Positions 54,521 through 63,031 of a stretch of 64,000 bases of DNA are shown in pieces. The stretch is from Nitrososphaerota archaeon. Its GTDB lineage: Archaea > Thermoproteota > EX4484-205 > JAAOZP01. Every line of letters starts with the position of its first letter. Positions within the stretch are counted from its first letter, which is position 1. The stretch lies in assembly GCA_011605725.1 (NCBI GenBank), contig JAAOZP010000017.1:124001-188000 (forward strand), in the 5' to 3' direction. The notes under the pieces were generated by a model. That model was not told the origin of the DNA. It worked only from the letters and a program-made list of their open reading frames with translations, and made no database searches. A program made the position numbers and the translations under genes.

Positions 54521-54613
54521 CTAATATTTAAGAATTTGCCCGATTAGAATCAGCAGAGTTGCAACTAGTCTAGAGGAAACAGCTTTCCAAACATGAGTTA
54601 AAGATTTATAAAA
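54521..54613. promoter_or_regulatory. Divergent promoters between the two hydrogenase operons
   Basis: Minus-strand TTAAATATTAG at 54521-54532 fits hoxE (ATG 54493). Plus-strand GATTTATAAAA at 54603-54613 fits hydB (ATG 54648). The 154-base gap is short enough for a shared regulator to reach both. Confidence 0.55.
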
Positions 54614-54647
54614 AAGTGTGTAAAAGACATTAACCCGTGATAACGGA

Positions 54648-55676
54648 ATGTCGTTCATAATAAAGAGGGAAGACATTCCACATTTCTCTAGACACGTAAT
54701 CTCGAAGGGCTACACTCTTTTTGCACCGGTTAAAGGAGAGTTTAAACATTCCTTTAAGAAGATCGCTGAGAATCAGGTTGAAGATGTTTCGCTCGACTTT
54801 GTTAGAACAACGATGCCACCTTTAAAGAGCCTGCTAATACCTCCTAGGGAAACCCTGTTAAAAATCAGAAACGGAAAGGTTGAGGAGACGCTTCCCGACG
54901 CAACCAGTAGGACTGCAATCCTAGGTGTTCACCCTTGCGACGTAAACGCGATGAGCCTGTTGGAGAGGGTCTACATGGACCGGCCTAAGGACCCTTACTT
55001 CGAGGCGAGGAGGAAAAGCCTTCTCGTAATAGCCTTAAACTGTAAAACTGCTGACGAGTATTGCTTCTGCACATCATTCGGAACAGGCCCGTCACTCGAG
55101 GAGGGGTTTGACCTTCTCCTGACAGACTTGGGAGACAGGTTCCTGTTGGAAACAGGCTCCAGGAAAGGGGCTGAACTGATAAGCGACTTCTACATGCCTC
55201 GAGCCACAAGCACGGATATTCTTGAGAAGGACGATACGATAAGGAGGGTTAAAGGAATGATAAGGAGACATGTGAACACAGCCGGCCTCCAAAGGATAAT
55301 GATAGGAGCACTTTACAACCCTATTTGGAACGAGCTCGCAGGCATGTGCACAGGCTGCGGCGCCTGCAACATGGTTTGCCCCACATGCTTCTGCTTCAAC
55401 ATGACGGATGAGCCGGAGCTTGACTCAGGCGGCACGGTGAGAATCAGAACATGGGACGGCTGCTTACTATGGGAGTACGCTGAAGTAGCATTAGGCGGAA
55501 ACTTCAGGAGGGACCTGTCGGCAAGGATCAGGCAGTTCGTAAACCATAAGATGAATTATTGGCTGAACCAGTATGGCTCCCTTGGATGCGTGGGCTGCGG
55601 GAGATGTATAGAGCAGTGTCCTGCAGGAATAGATATAACAAGGGTTGTAGCCAGGCTGAGAGGTGAGACGCCGTGA
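54648..55676 (+). CDS. hydB: Hydrogenase beta subunit, HydB type (group 3b, electron transfer)
   Basis: 342 residues. Two 4Fe-4S motifs near the C-terminus: CTGCGACNMVCPTC and CVGCGRCIEQCPAG, and upstream VHPCDVNAM plus further cysteines (YCFCTSFG) common to this family. Corresponds to the beta subunit of Pyrococcus-type sulfhydrogenase. First gene of hydBGDA, each gene overlapping or nearly touching the next. Confidence 0.9.
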   Translation: MSFIIKREDIPHFSRHVISKGYTLFAPVKGEFKHSFKKIAENQVEDVSLDFVRTTMPPLKSLLIPPRETLLKIRNGKVEETLPDATSRTAILGVHPCDVNAMSLLERVYMDRPKDPYFEARRKSLLVIALNCKTADEYCFCTSFGTGPSLEEGFDLLLTDLGDRFLLETGSRKGAELISDFYMPRATSTDILEKDDTIRRVKGMIRRHVNTAGLQRIMIGALYNPIWNELAGMCTGCGACNMVCPTCFCFNMTDEPELDSGGTVRIRTWDGCLLWEYAEVALGGNFRRDLSARIRQFVNHKMNYWLNQYGSLGCVGCGRCIEQCPAGIDITRVVARLRGETP

Positions 55677-56512
55677 GCAACGGGTTTGAAAACCCATATG
55701 TGCCTGCTTTCGCAAAAGTCGTAGAGGTTAGGAACGAGAACAGTATTACAAAGACCTTTACAATGAGCATGTTGAACGGCGAGGCTTTAAGGTTTAGGCC
55801 AGGCCAGTTCAACATAGTATCATACTTCGGAGTTGGGGAATCAGCCTTCTCCATTTGTTCAAACCCTGAGGAGAGAAACACGTTTGAAAACACCGTCAGG
55901 AGAGTTGGCAGAGTCACCACGGCGCTTTTCAACGTTAAGCCTGGAGACGTTCTTGGAATCAGAGGACCCTATGGGAAACCATGGCCGCTTGAGAAGGCTG
56001 CGGGTAACGATCTTATACTGATAGCAGGAGGTATGGGTCTGGCCCCGTTAAGACCAGTGATACACTACGTAGCTAGGCACAGAGACCTCTATGGCTCCGT
56101 GGACCTACTTTACGGCGCTAGAACCCCTGACGACATGATATACACTTATGAGTTTGAATCGTGGAGAAACATTCCTAACATGCGTCTCTATCTTACTGTA
56201 GACTATGTTCCTCAAAACGTTAAATGGGAACACGATGTGGGAGTAGTCACTGAGCTGTTAAGATATGTGAAGCCGCGGATGCGTTACACCACGGTCTTCG
56301 TATGCGGGCCGGAAGTGATGATGAAGTTCACTGCGCAGCTGCTGCTTAGAATGGGCTTCTACCCGTCTGAGGTCTATCTCTCGCTGGAAAGGAGGATGAA
56401 GTGTGGAATAGGGAAGTGTGGACACTGTCAGATAGGCTACAAGTATGTTTGCAAGGACGGGCCCGTGTTCAACCTGGAGGAGATTGGCCTCCTTCCAGAC
56501 GTGATTGAGTGA
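55673..56512 (+). CDS. hydG: Hydrogenase gamma subunit, HydG type (FAD/NAD(P)-binding)
   Basis: 279 residues, ferredoxin-NADP reductase-like. FRPGQFNIV with SAFSICSNP for FAD, LIAGGMGLAPLRPVI for NAD(P), TVFVCGPEVMM, and a C-terminal 2Fe-2S site KCGIGKCGHCQIG with a later Cys in YVCKDGP. Starts with GTG overlapping the hydB stop (GTGA). Hands electrons between NAD(P)H and the clusters. Confidence 0.93.
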   Translation: MSNGFENPYVPAFAKVVEVRNENSITKTFTMSMLNGEALRFRPGQFNIVSYFGVGESAFSICSNPEERNTFENTVRRVGRVTTALFNVKPGDVLGIRGPYGKPWPLEKAAGNDLILIAGGMGLAPLRPVIHYVARHRDLYGSVDLLYGARTPDDMIYTYEFESWRNIPNMRLYLTVDYVPQNVKWEHDVGVVTELLRYVKPRMRYTTVFVCGPEVMMKFTAQLLLRMGFYPSEVYLSLERRMKCGIGKCGHCQIGYKYVCKDGPVFNLEEIGLLPDVIE

Positions 56513-56523
56513 GGTGGTTGAAA

Positions 56524-57273
56524 ATGGTTGATAAGCTTAAGGTTGGAGTCTTCAAGCTCACATCCTGCTCAGGATGCCAAATGGTTCTAGTTCACCTGGA
56601 GGAAAGCCTGCTTGAAGTTCTTAAGCATATTGATTTAAAGTATTTCAGAATGGTTAGTGACGATGATCTCCCTAACGAGCCTCTTGATGCAGCGCTTGTT
56701 GAAGGCGCGGTTACTAATGAGGAGGAGGCTGCGATGCTGAAAAAGATTAGAAGGCTGTCGAGATTCCTGGTTGCAACCGGAGCCTGCGCAGCCACCGGTG
56801 GGGTCAACGCGATGAAGAACATTACTCCTGAAGGAGAGGTTGAAAGCATAGTCTACTCTTCGCCTGAATACGTAAGGTCCGGAAAAGCATTCGGGTTGAA
56901 TGAATACGTCAAGGTCGACGCATACTTATACGGATGCCCCATAGACAGGAATGAACTCGTCAACACGCTTATGTCACTAGTGCTTCGTGTCCCGCCGTAC
57001 ATACCTGGTTTAACCGTATGCATGGAGTGTAAGATGAAGGGTAACGAGTGTGTTTTCCTTACGAGAAGGGAGCCGTGCCTCGGCCCGGTTACAGTAGGAG
57101 GCTGCGGCGCACTATGTCCCTCGAACAACGTGGCTTGTGAAGGTTGCAGGGGTGTTTTGAAAGGCACTAACGTGAACGGCTTAGTATCAGCCTGGGAGAA
57201 AGCAGGAGTAAGCCCTGAGCTCATCCGGATCAAGCTCAGGAAGTACACGGTTTATCCGGTTGCTGGAAGGTGA
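56524..57273 (+). CDS. hydD: Hydrogenase delta (small) subunit, HydD type
   Basis: 249 residues from ATG 56524, favoured by AGGTGGT just upstream over the GTG at 56509. Proximal cluster cysteines in LTSCSGCQMV, ATGACAATGG and YLYGCPIDRN. A C-terminal segment with many cysteines (CMECKMKGNECVF, CLGPVTVGGCGALCP, ACEGCRG) binds two more clusters. Typical group 3b small subunit. Confidence 0.93.
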   Translation: MVDKLKVGVFKLTSCSGCQMVLVHLEESLLEVLKHIDLKYFRMVSDDDLPNEPLDAALVEGAVTNEEEAAMLKKIRRLSRFLVATGACAATGGVNAMKNITPEGEVESIVYSSPEYVRSGKAFGLNEYVKVDAYLYGCPIDRNELVNTLMSLVLRVPPYIPGLTVCMECKMKGNECVFLTRREPCLGPVTVGGCGALCPSNNVACEGCRGVLKGTNVNGLVSAWEKAGVSPELIRIKLRKYTVYPVAGR

Positions 57274-57279
57274 TGCAGC

Positions 57280-58566
57280 ATGGCTGACAGAACTATAGTC
57301 TACGAGTATATTAGCAGGGTTGAGGGACAGGGCTCGCTAGAGGTTACAATCTCAGGCGGCGAGGTTGTGGATGCTAAGCTGAAAATATTTGAAGCACCAA
57401 GGTTCTTCGAAGCATTCCTTAGAGGCAGGAAGGCTCTTGAACTGCCTGAATTAACCGCCAGAATATGCGGAATATGCCCCATAGCTCACGTGATAACCGC
57501 GGCAAAAGCTGTTGAAAACGCTCTAGAAATCGCTCTAGACGAGAAGACCATAGCGTTGAGAAAGGCGCTAGCCCTCTCCGGAATAATGCAGAGCCACGCG
57601 CTCCACGTATATTTCCTAGCAGCCCCCGACTTCCTCGGCTACCCGAGCGCGATAGCAGCCTCAAAGGATCTTGCAGACGTTGTGCGCAGAGGCTTCAGGC
57701 TGAAAAGAGTTGCGAACATGGTTTCCGAATACATAGGCGGGAGGGCTGTGCACCCTGTAACTCTTACGGTAGGAGGCTTCACCAAGCCTCCTCATGCCGA
57801 CGGATTAGAGAAGGTTCATAATGCTCTTGAAAACGCTTTAAGAGACGCTTTAGAAACAGTTAAGCTTGTCTCAGGCTTCAACTACCCTGAGTTTGAGCCT
57901 AACCACGTTAACGTTGCGCTTTCCAGTGGAGACGGATACGCGATAACTGAAGGCTTTGCGAAAGCAAGTTCCGGAGAATATTTTGAAAGCAGGGATTATC
58001 GGAGATACGTGTCTGAGGAGCAGGTTCCCCATTCAAACACGAAGAGGTCGATGTTTAAAAACAATAGTGCCTTCGAAGTAGGCCCGGTTTCAAGGTTCAA
58101 TCTCAACTATGAGTCGCTCTGCAACACGGCTAAGGAGGCTGCTGAGAAAGCCGGCATAAAGCCACCTGTGAAGAATCCTTTCAAGTCGACAATCGTCAGG
58201 GCTGTTGAAATAGTGCAGGCGATAGAGGAGATGAGGAGCATACTGGGAGAGGGAGTAAGTATCCCGCCCCCAAGGAAAACCAGGTTCCGACAGAGCAGCG
58301 GTTCAGCGTTGACTGAAGCGCCTAGAGGGCTATTATACCACTCTTACTCCATCGACAGGGATGGCAACGTTTTGAATGCTGACATCGTTACCCCGACTGC
58401 TCATAATTCTTGGAGAATAGAGAGGGATGTTTTCGAACTGGTTCCCTCAGTAGCCCACTTGGATGACGAGTCTCTAAAAAGGTTGCTCGGCATGCTTGTG
58501 AGAGCTTACGACCCATGCATATCCTGCTCCGTCCACGCGTTCACCGTTAAGCTTAACAGGACGTAG
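57280..58566 (+). CDS. hydA: Hydrogenase alpha (large) subunit, HydA type
   Basis: 428 residues. NiFe ligands RICGICPIAH and DPCISCSVH; the tail AFTVKLNRT after the histidine is a short cleavable peptide. TEAPRGLLYHSY is conserved. It is the H2 catalytic subunit. It ends hydBGDA; the minus-strand maturation protease gene lies 19 bases beyond. Confidence 0.94.
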   Translation: MADRTIVYEYISRVEGQGSLEVTISGGEVVDAKLKIFEAPRFFEAFLRGRKALELPELTARICGICPIAHVITAAKAVENALEIALDEKTIALRKALALSGIMQSHALHVYFLAAPDFLGYPSAIAASKDLADVVRRGFRLKRVANMVSEYIGGRAVHPVTLTVGGFTKPPHADGLEKVHNALENALRDALETVKLVSGFNYPEFEPNHVNVALSSGDGYAITEGFAKASSGEYFESRDYRRYVSEEQVPHSNTKRSMFKNNSAFEVGPVSRFNLNYESLCNTAKEAAEKAGIKPPVKNPFKSTIVRAVEIVQAIEEMRSILGEGVSIPPPRKTRFRQSSGSALTEAPRGLLYHSYSIDRDGNVLNADIVTPTAHNSWRIERDVFELVPSVAHLDDESLKRLLGMLVRAYDPCISCSVHAFTVKLNRT

Positions 58567-58585
58567 GCACAGGGGCTTTAAACTC

Positions 58586-59104
58586 CTACTCTCTTTTTAA
58601 AAGACCTGTAAACTCAGCGGCTTCACGTATAGCTTCAGCCACCTTACTAACATTTTTAAGACATTCCTGGGAAACAGTGGAGCCGAGTTCAAAGTTCTCC
58701 ACGCCTATTCCCAGGATTTTTACGCTTGTTTCCACGGGTTTCCCTAAAGCCTCTAGAAGCAAGGGGAGTGGTATCGCGTGTGTTGAAACCGGTGTTTCCC
58801 GCTTCAAGTCGGCAGGATCCAGGAGCATCAGCCTGTTCCCGTCTGGGAAAACATCCACAATAAGCAGGTGCGAAGGCTTCTCTCCGAAAGCGTAGTCGAT
58901 GCAGTCTTCAACCGTAGCCCCGCATTCAACCACCTTAAACCTTTTGCTGTTGAAAACCCTAAGGGCCCTAGCCACTAGTAGACCGGCAGCATCATCACCC
59001 CTAAGCTCGTTCCCAACCCCTAGGACAATAAGCTTCTCCGCCCCGGCCAGCCATCCTCTTAAGGCGTTTTCAACCAGCTTGTACTGAGAATCCCTATCCT
59101 GCAT
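58586..59104 (-). CDS. [NiFe] hydrogenase maturation endopeptidase (HycI/HyaD family)
   Basis: 172 residues from ATG 59104. The open frame extends to 59350 but the extra part overlaps the opposite gene and has no family similarity. LGVGNELRGDDAAG (first nickel-site Asp), LLIVDVFPDG (second Asp) and VSTHAIPLPL (His) define the family. It removes the C-terminal tail from large subunits once Ni is in place. It is the only maturation gene visible here, so Hyp proteins must be elsewhere. Confidence 0.9.
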   Translation of the reverse strand: MQDRDSQYKLVENALRGWLAGAEKLIVLGVGNELRGDDAAGLLVARALRVFNSKRFKVVECGATVEDCIDYAFGEKPSHLLIVDVFPDGNRLMLLDPADLKRETPVSTHAIPLPLLLEALGKPVETSVKILGIGVENFELGSTVSQECLKNVSKVAEAIREAAEFTGLLKRE

Positions 59105-59107
59105 GAA

Positions 59108-59126
59108 CAGGGTTTGAAAAACCCTG
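59108..59126. repeat. Perfect 8-base inverted repeat before the maturation protease
   Basis: CAGGGTTT-gaa-AAACCCTG ends 4 bases from the protease ATG (59104) and lies over its expected transcript start (box near 59130-59139). It could be an operator or a 5' RNA hairpin. Confidence 0.5.
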
Positions 59127-59185
59127 GGAGGCTTATTAGTGTTCCGCGTAAAAGCTATATATTTTAGAAACGTTTTAAAAACGGG

Positions 59186-59461
59186 TTGAACGAGGAAAAG
59201 GTTTACGTGGGGAACGTGAGGCACTTCTTCCCAAGGATTAGCGTGGCCATAGTTGACCTTGTCCGGGAGCTTAAGACTGGTGACGAGATACTTATTCAGG
59301 GCAGGACAACAAGCCTCAGGCAGAAGGTTGAGTCGATGGAGATAGAGCATAAGAGGGTTGAGGTTGCTCCAGCAGGCAGCTCAATAGGCTTGAAGACTGT
59401 TGAAAGGGTTAGGGAGGGAGATAGCGTGTACGTTGTCAAGACTTCAGCCCAAGCTCCCTAA
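59186..59461 (+). CDS. Small translation-elongation-factor-like beta-barrel protein
   Basis: 91 residues from TTG 59186, which lies about 26 bases after CTATATATTTTA (59155-59166), so the message is probably leaderless. VYVGNVRHFFPRISVAIVDL, LKTGDEILIQGRTTSLRQKV and VESMEIEHKRVEVAPAGSSI match EF-Tu domain-2-like stand-alone proteins and the C-terminal barrel of U32 peptidases. No GTPase domain. Role unknown. The 3' end overlaps the convergent epimerase gene by 26 bases. Confidence 0.78.
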   Translation: MNEEKVYVGNVRHFFPRISVAIVDLVRELKTGDEILIQGRTTSLRQKVESMEIEHKRVEVAPAGSSIGLKTVERVREGDSVYVVKTSAQAP

Positions 59462-60392
59462 GCCTCTCCTCAATACTCAGCTTAACAGCCTCCCTGCTCG
59501 TGTGCCTCGGCCTCCAGCCGGTTGCTTTAATCCTACTTATATCCAGGTTCATGAGCTTAACATCCCCAATCCAGCCTCTGCCGTTTTCAACACCCCCGGT
59601 GAAAACCTTCTCAACGCTGCTTAACCCCATTGACTCTATAACCATGTCGGCAATCTCGGATACGGTGACCCAATCATCAGAGCCAATGTTGTAAACCTCG
59701 TAGCCAGAGGCTTCGACAAGCCTTGAAACGTGGAGAACAGCCTCGACACAGTCGCCAACCCAGATGTATGACTTCCTCTGCGAACCGTCGCCAAGGATTT
59801 CAAGCCTCCCAGGGTTCTGCAGAAGCTTATTGATGAAGTCATGCACCACTCCGTGCGTAAGCCTTGGGCCGACAACGTTTGCAAGCCTTAGGGAAACACC
59901 TGACATTCCAAACGTGTAGCAGTAGGATGAAACAAGGCCCTCGGCTGCAAGCTTAGCAGCCCCGTAAAGGGAGATGGGTTTCAGCGGACCATACTCCTCA
60001 GGCGTAGGGATCTTGGAAGCATCACCGTAGACCGTTGAGGAGGATGCGAAGACAAACATTCTCACCCCTGCTTTCCTAGCGTATTCAAGCATGTTGAAAG
60101 TCGCTACAACGTTCTCCTGGAAATGAATGGAGGGAGAGGTTTCCCTGACGTCAGGGTTTGCGGCGAAATGGAAAACATACTCAACATTACCCTCCTCGCT
60201 GAGAAGGTCGACAGTCTTAGCGTCTCCAATTATGATCCTCAGCCTTCCCGTTTTAAAAGCATTCGCAATGTTTTCAAACCGGCCTGTTGAAAAATTGTCT
60301 AAAACAGTAACGTTCCAACCTTCTTCAACAAGCCTGTCAACAAGATGGCTGCCGATGAAGCCCGCGCCACCAGTCACCAAGGCGGAAGGCAT
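59436..60392 (-). CDS. NAD-dependent sugar epimerase (GalE-like, SDR family)
   Basis: 318 residues. TGGAGFIGSHL binds NAD, SSSTVYGD supplies Ser, and SLYGAAK gives the Tyr143/Lys147 pair. Sugar-nucleotide-binding side: ANVVGPRLTHGVV, DGSQRKSYIWVGD. Closest to archaeal UDP-glucose 4-epimerases, although related 4,6-dehydratases and epimerases cannot be excluded. Six bases from the GHMP kinase gene upstream, implying a shared sugar pathway. Confidence 0.88.
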   Translation of the reverse strand: MPSALVTGGAGFIGSHLVDRLVEEGWNVTVLDNFSTGRFENIANAFKTGRLRIIIGDAKTVDLLSEEGNVEYVFHFAANPDVRETSPSIHFQENVVATFNMLEYARKAGVRMFVFASSSTVYGDASKIPTPEEYGPLKPISLYGAAKLAAEGLVSSYCYTFGMSGVSLRLANVVGPRLTHGVVHDFINKLLQNPGRLEILGDGSQRKSYIWVGDCVEAVLHVSRLVEASGYEVYNIGSDDWVTVSEIADMVIESMGLSSVEKVFTGGVENGRGWIGDVKLMNLDISRIKATGWRPRHTSREAVKLSIEERLRELGLKS

Positions 60393-60398
60393 TCCAGA

Positions 60399-61643
60399 TC
60401 ACCCTAGAAGCGTTGCTGAAACACCTGGACCCACGCCGGTCGTGAAAACACTCTGGGCTCCGGCTCTTCGGAAAGCCTCCTCAACCCTAGGCGCGTCATC
60501 CATATTCCTCACGAGCGCAAGTAGCGAGCCCCCCATGCCTGCACCAGATATTTTAACCCCGAGGGCACCAGCTTCTAGAGCAGAGTCACGCATTGCTTCA
60601 AGCTTCTCATGGCTAACTTCATAAAGATCCCTGAGCAGGATGTGCTGCAGGTTAACTATCTCCCCGAGCGCGTGAAGCCAGTTCTCAACTGGTTTCAAGC
60701 CCAGCCTCTCTAAATCTCGCCTATTAACCATCCTGTACTTAAGGATTTGAAGCGCAGCCTCAGTGGAGGCCTGCATCCTTAGGGTGAAAAGGATTCTTGA
60801 GGCGAGCCTCGGCGGGATCACGCTAAGCAAGTCTTTTAAATGCTCTTCCCTAATCGTCCTCCAATCCACACTGGCAAAGTCTCCATCAAGCATTCTCGAC
60901 AAGGAGCCGCGCGAAGCCTCCCTAAGCATTTTTAATGCAGCGTTAAGCTCAGACTGCCTAACAGGATGTATTTCAGCAGTACTATGCCTTATACCCGAGT
61001 CGGCTACTGTGAAAAAGATTCCTTCACCGTTAAACTCCTCTACACTTATGCTGGGTTTAAAGTCAAGCTTCACTATACCACCGTATGAAGCAGCATACTG
61101 GTCAAGCCTGCCGCAGGGAATACCCATGACGTTGTGCTCAGCCTCGAATGCGAGCTCAGCCAGCTCCATCCTGTTTAAACCGAGACCTAAAAGCTCCGAG
61201 TACATCGCAGCAAGTGAAACATGGAGCGCAGCACTGCTCGCCAAGCCTGAGGCGACAGGCACCTCACTGTCAACATAGATCGCTAAGCCAGCCTTAACCA
61301 TCCCATATTTCTGCGAAACAAGCTTGTGAAGGGAACGGAAATAATTTCCAAACCACTTCCCTTTCAAAAGCTCAACCTCATCGGATTGAAAAGCATCATT
61401 GCTCTCAACACCTTCTTTTTCAAGCGTCAACGACTTGACCCTTACAACACCCGGCTCACTCAGCTTTGAGCAGACTATGAACGTTCTCTTCCAAATAGCT
61501 GCGGGAACAACCGGAAGCATCTTATAATCCTGATGCGTATTAAGAAAGTCGCACCGGGCTGGAGCTGAGGAAAAACATGTTACGTTGCCGTTTTCAGCCT
61601 TAGCCCTTTCGAAAACCTCCTTGGCGAGACCACACAGTCGCAT
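60399..61643 (-). CDS. GHMP-family sugar kinase, galactokinase-like
   Basis: 414 residues from ATG 61643 (an open TTG at 61682 lies upstream of the likely transcript start). GHMP motif 2 VPVASGLASSAALHV binds ATP, EHNVMGIPCGRLDQYAAS holds the catalytic-Asp region, and VKISGAGMGGSLLAL is motif 3. The galactokinase signature G-E-H-x-D-Y appears as LNTHQDYK: His and Asp kept, Glu replaced by Thr. It may phosphorylate galactose or another sugar. It forms an operon with the GalE-like epimerase. Confidence 0.82.
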   Translation of the reverse strand: MRLCGLAKEVFERAKAENGNVTCFSSAPARCDFLNTHQDYKMLPVVPAAIWKRTFIVCSKLSEPGVVRVKSLTLEKEGVESNDAFQSDEVELLKGKWFGNYFRSLHKLVSQKYGMVKAGLAIYVDSEVPVASGLASSAALHVSLAAMYSELLGLGLNRMELAELAFEAEHNVMGIPCGRLDQYAASYGGIVKLDFKPSISVEEFNGEGIFFTVADSGIRHSTAEIHPVRQSELNAALKMLREASRGSLSRMLDGDFASVDWRTIREEHLKDLLSVIPPRLASRILFTLRMQASTEAALQILKYRMVNRRDLERLGLKPVENWLHALGEIVNLQHILLRDLYEVSHEKLEAMRDSALEAGALGVKISGAGMGGSLLALVRNMDDAPRVEEAFRRAGAQSVFTTGVGPGVSATLLG

Positions 61644-61920
61644 CAAGACTGTTTGCTGCCGAACGGCTTTAAGCTTTTTCAAAGAGCCTTGAACAAATAT
61701 TATTTTTCACGAAAAAGGCGACTTACAGATTCGTTAATAAGGCTTCTCTCACCAGCGCGTGCTACGAGAATAGGGAGATCAACGGGACCGATATTGGGAG
61801 AATAAAGTATACGATGGTTAAGAATAATTCATGATTTTAGACGGAATAATTGGAAGCTGCGCGCGTTAAGTCTCAGCCATGGTTTCAATGAACCCGTTAA
61901 AATCCTTACCCATTATTTTT

Positions 61921-62286
61921 TCAGACTATTCTGAATCCTCCGATGTTAACCCGGGAGAATGAGGCGCGCCATGAATTAGCCTCCTTCACGCTGAAACTGG
62001 GTTGTTCAAGCAGATTCTTGTCAGAATGATAGACTAGTGTGACGACTGGTTTTCTAAGTAAGCCGCCGCTGGACAGCTTAACCTGCTCCAGAACGTTCAG
62101 TGGTATTTCAAGCCTGATGACTGTCCTCCTGTTCCTTCTGCCGACGTATTCCTCGAAAAAAATCCTGTGAGTTGTTAAAACCAGCATGCCTTTCAAAGGT
62201 GCTTCTAAGAACGTTGAGCCTCCGATGAACCTTGCAGGCCCCTCGTAAACAAGGCTTTCACCCGTCGGAAGCTTCCTTTCAGACAC
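61921..62286 (-). CDS. Small PH/GRAM-like domain protein
   Basis: 121 residues from GTG. ESLVYEGPARFIGG, KGMLVLTTHRIFFEEYVG and VIRLEIPLNVLEQVKLSSGG follow the strand order of bacterial PH/GRAM-like domains, ending with an amphipathic helix (KEANSWRASFSRV). No signal or TM segment. Function unknown; such domains often bind lipid or protein surfaces. Divergent from the coiled-coil gene at 62428. Confidence 0.68.
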   Translation of the reverse strand: MSERKLPTGESLVYEGPARFIGGSTFLEAPLKGMLVLTTHRIFFEEYVGRRNRRTVIRLEIPLNVLEQVKLSSGGLLRKPVVTLVYHSDKNLLEQPSFSVKEANSWRASFSRVNIGGFRIV

Positions 62287-62427
62287 TCCTCCACCACCTC
62301 GTTCCTAATCCTTTCAGCTTTAAACGCTAGAAGTAGGTTTTAACTTTTTAGCTAGACGTTTTAAACCTGGAGAAACCCTGAGTAAAAACATATCTATATC
62401 CGGTGTGTAGCTTAACTAGGAGTAGTC

Positions 62428-63000
62428 TTGTCAGAAAGTGGGGAGGAAGAGACCCAGAGGCTGGCAGACCTGAAGAAATACTTAGCCGGGAAAAAAGCCG
62501 AGCTTGAGGAGGAGCTTGAAAAACTAGACGGCTTGATGCAGATCGTGGATGATCTTCTAGCTTCTAAGAGCTTTAAAACAGGGGCTGAGATGATGAAGAA
62601 GGCTGAAGCTGAATCTGTTGTTCAAAAAATTGAGCTCACGTATAAGAATACTAAGGTTGGAGAAATAGAGGTCTACCAGACTTACGCCAAGGTTATTCCG
62701 CTGCCGGAGCTTAAGCTTAACACGGCAGTCTCTCCGTTTGAAGCCTTCCTGGTTAGAAAGGTTCTGGAGCCTATGAGGGAGAGGGATGTGGAACGGGCTG
62801 CTAAAAACGAGCTTAGACCTGACCAAATGTTCTCCTATGACATTCTGGAGGAAAACGGTTTGTTGAAAGCAATTATCCTCCGGAATTTTAGGGATAAGAT
62901 AAGGTTGAAGGAGCTGGCGAACTCGATCTCGTGGACGTTTTTCAGAATGGCTGAGAAGGAGCAGCGGGTTGCAGGCTCTCCCGGAGAAAGCGGACAGTAA
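62428..63000 (+). CDS. Conserved-looking coiled-coil protein, unknown function
   Basis: 190 residues from TTG 62428, about 30 bases after a TATA-like ATATCTATATC. An N-terminal coiled coil (about 8-50: KKYLAGKKAELEEELEKLDG) is followed by an alpha/beta domain with YQTYAKVIPLPELKLNT, a basic helix and DILEENGLLKAIILRNFRD. It resembles uncharacterised crenarchaeal proteins in style, but I do not recognise a named family. Confidence 0.7.
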   Translation: MSESGEEETQRLADLKKYLAGKKAELEEELEKLDGLMQIVDDLLASKSFKTGAEMMKKAEAESVVQKIELTYKNTKVGEIEVYQTYAKVIPLPELKLNTAVSPFEAFLVRKVLEPMRERDVERAAKNELRPDQMFSYDILEENGLLKAIILRNFRDKIRLKELANSISWTFFRMAEKEQRVAGSPGESGQ

Positions 63001-63031
63001 AGCCTGATTTCGAATGAGGGAACCATTCACC

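Noticed and set aside
60763..61278. 171-codon plus-strand open frame opposite the GHMP kinase
   Set aside because: Serine/leucine-rich shadow of a clear kinase gene; no start signal or recognisable motif.
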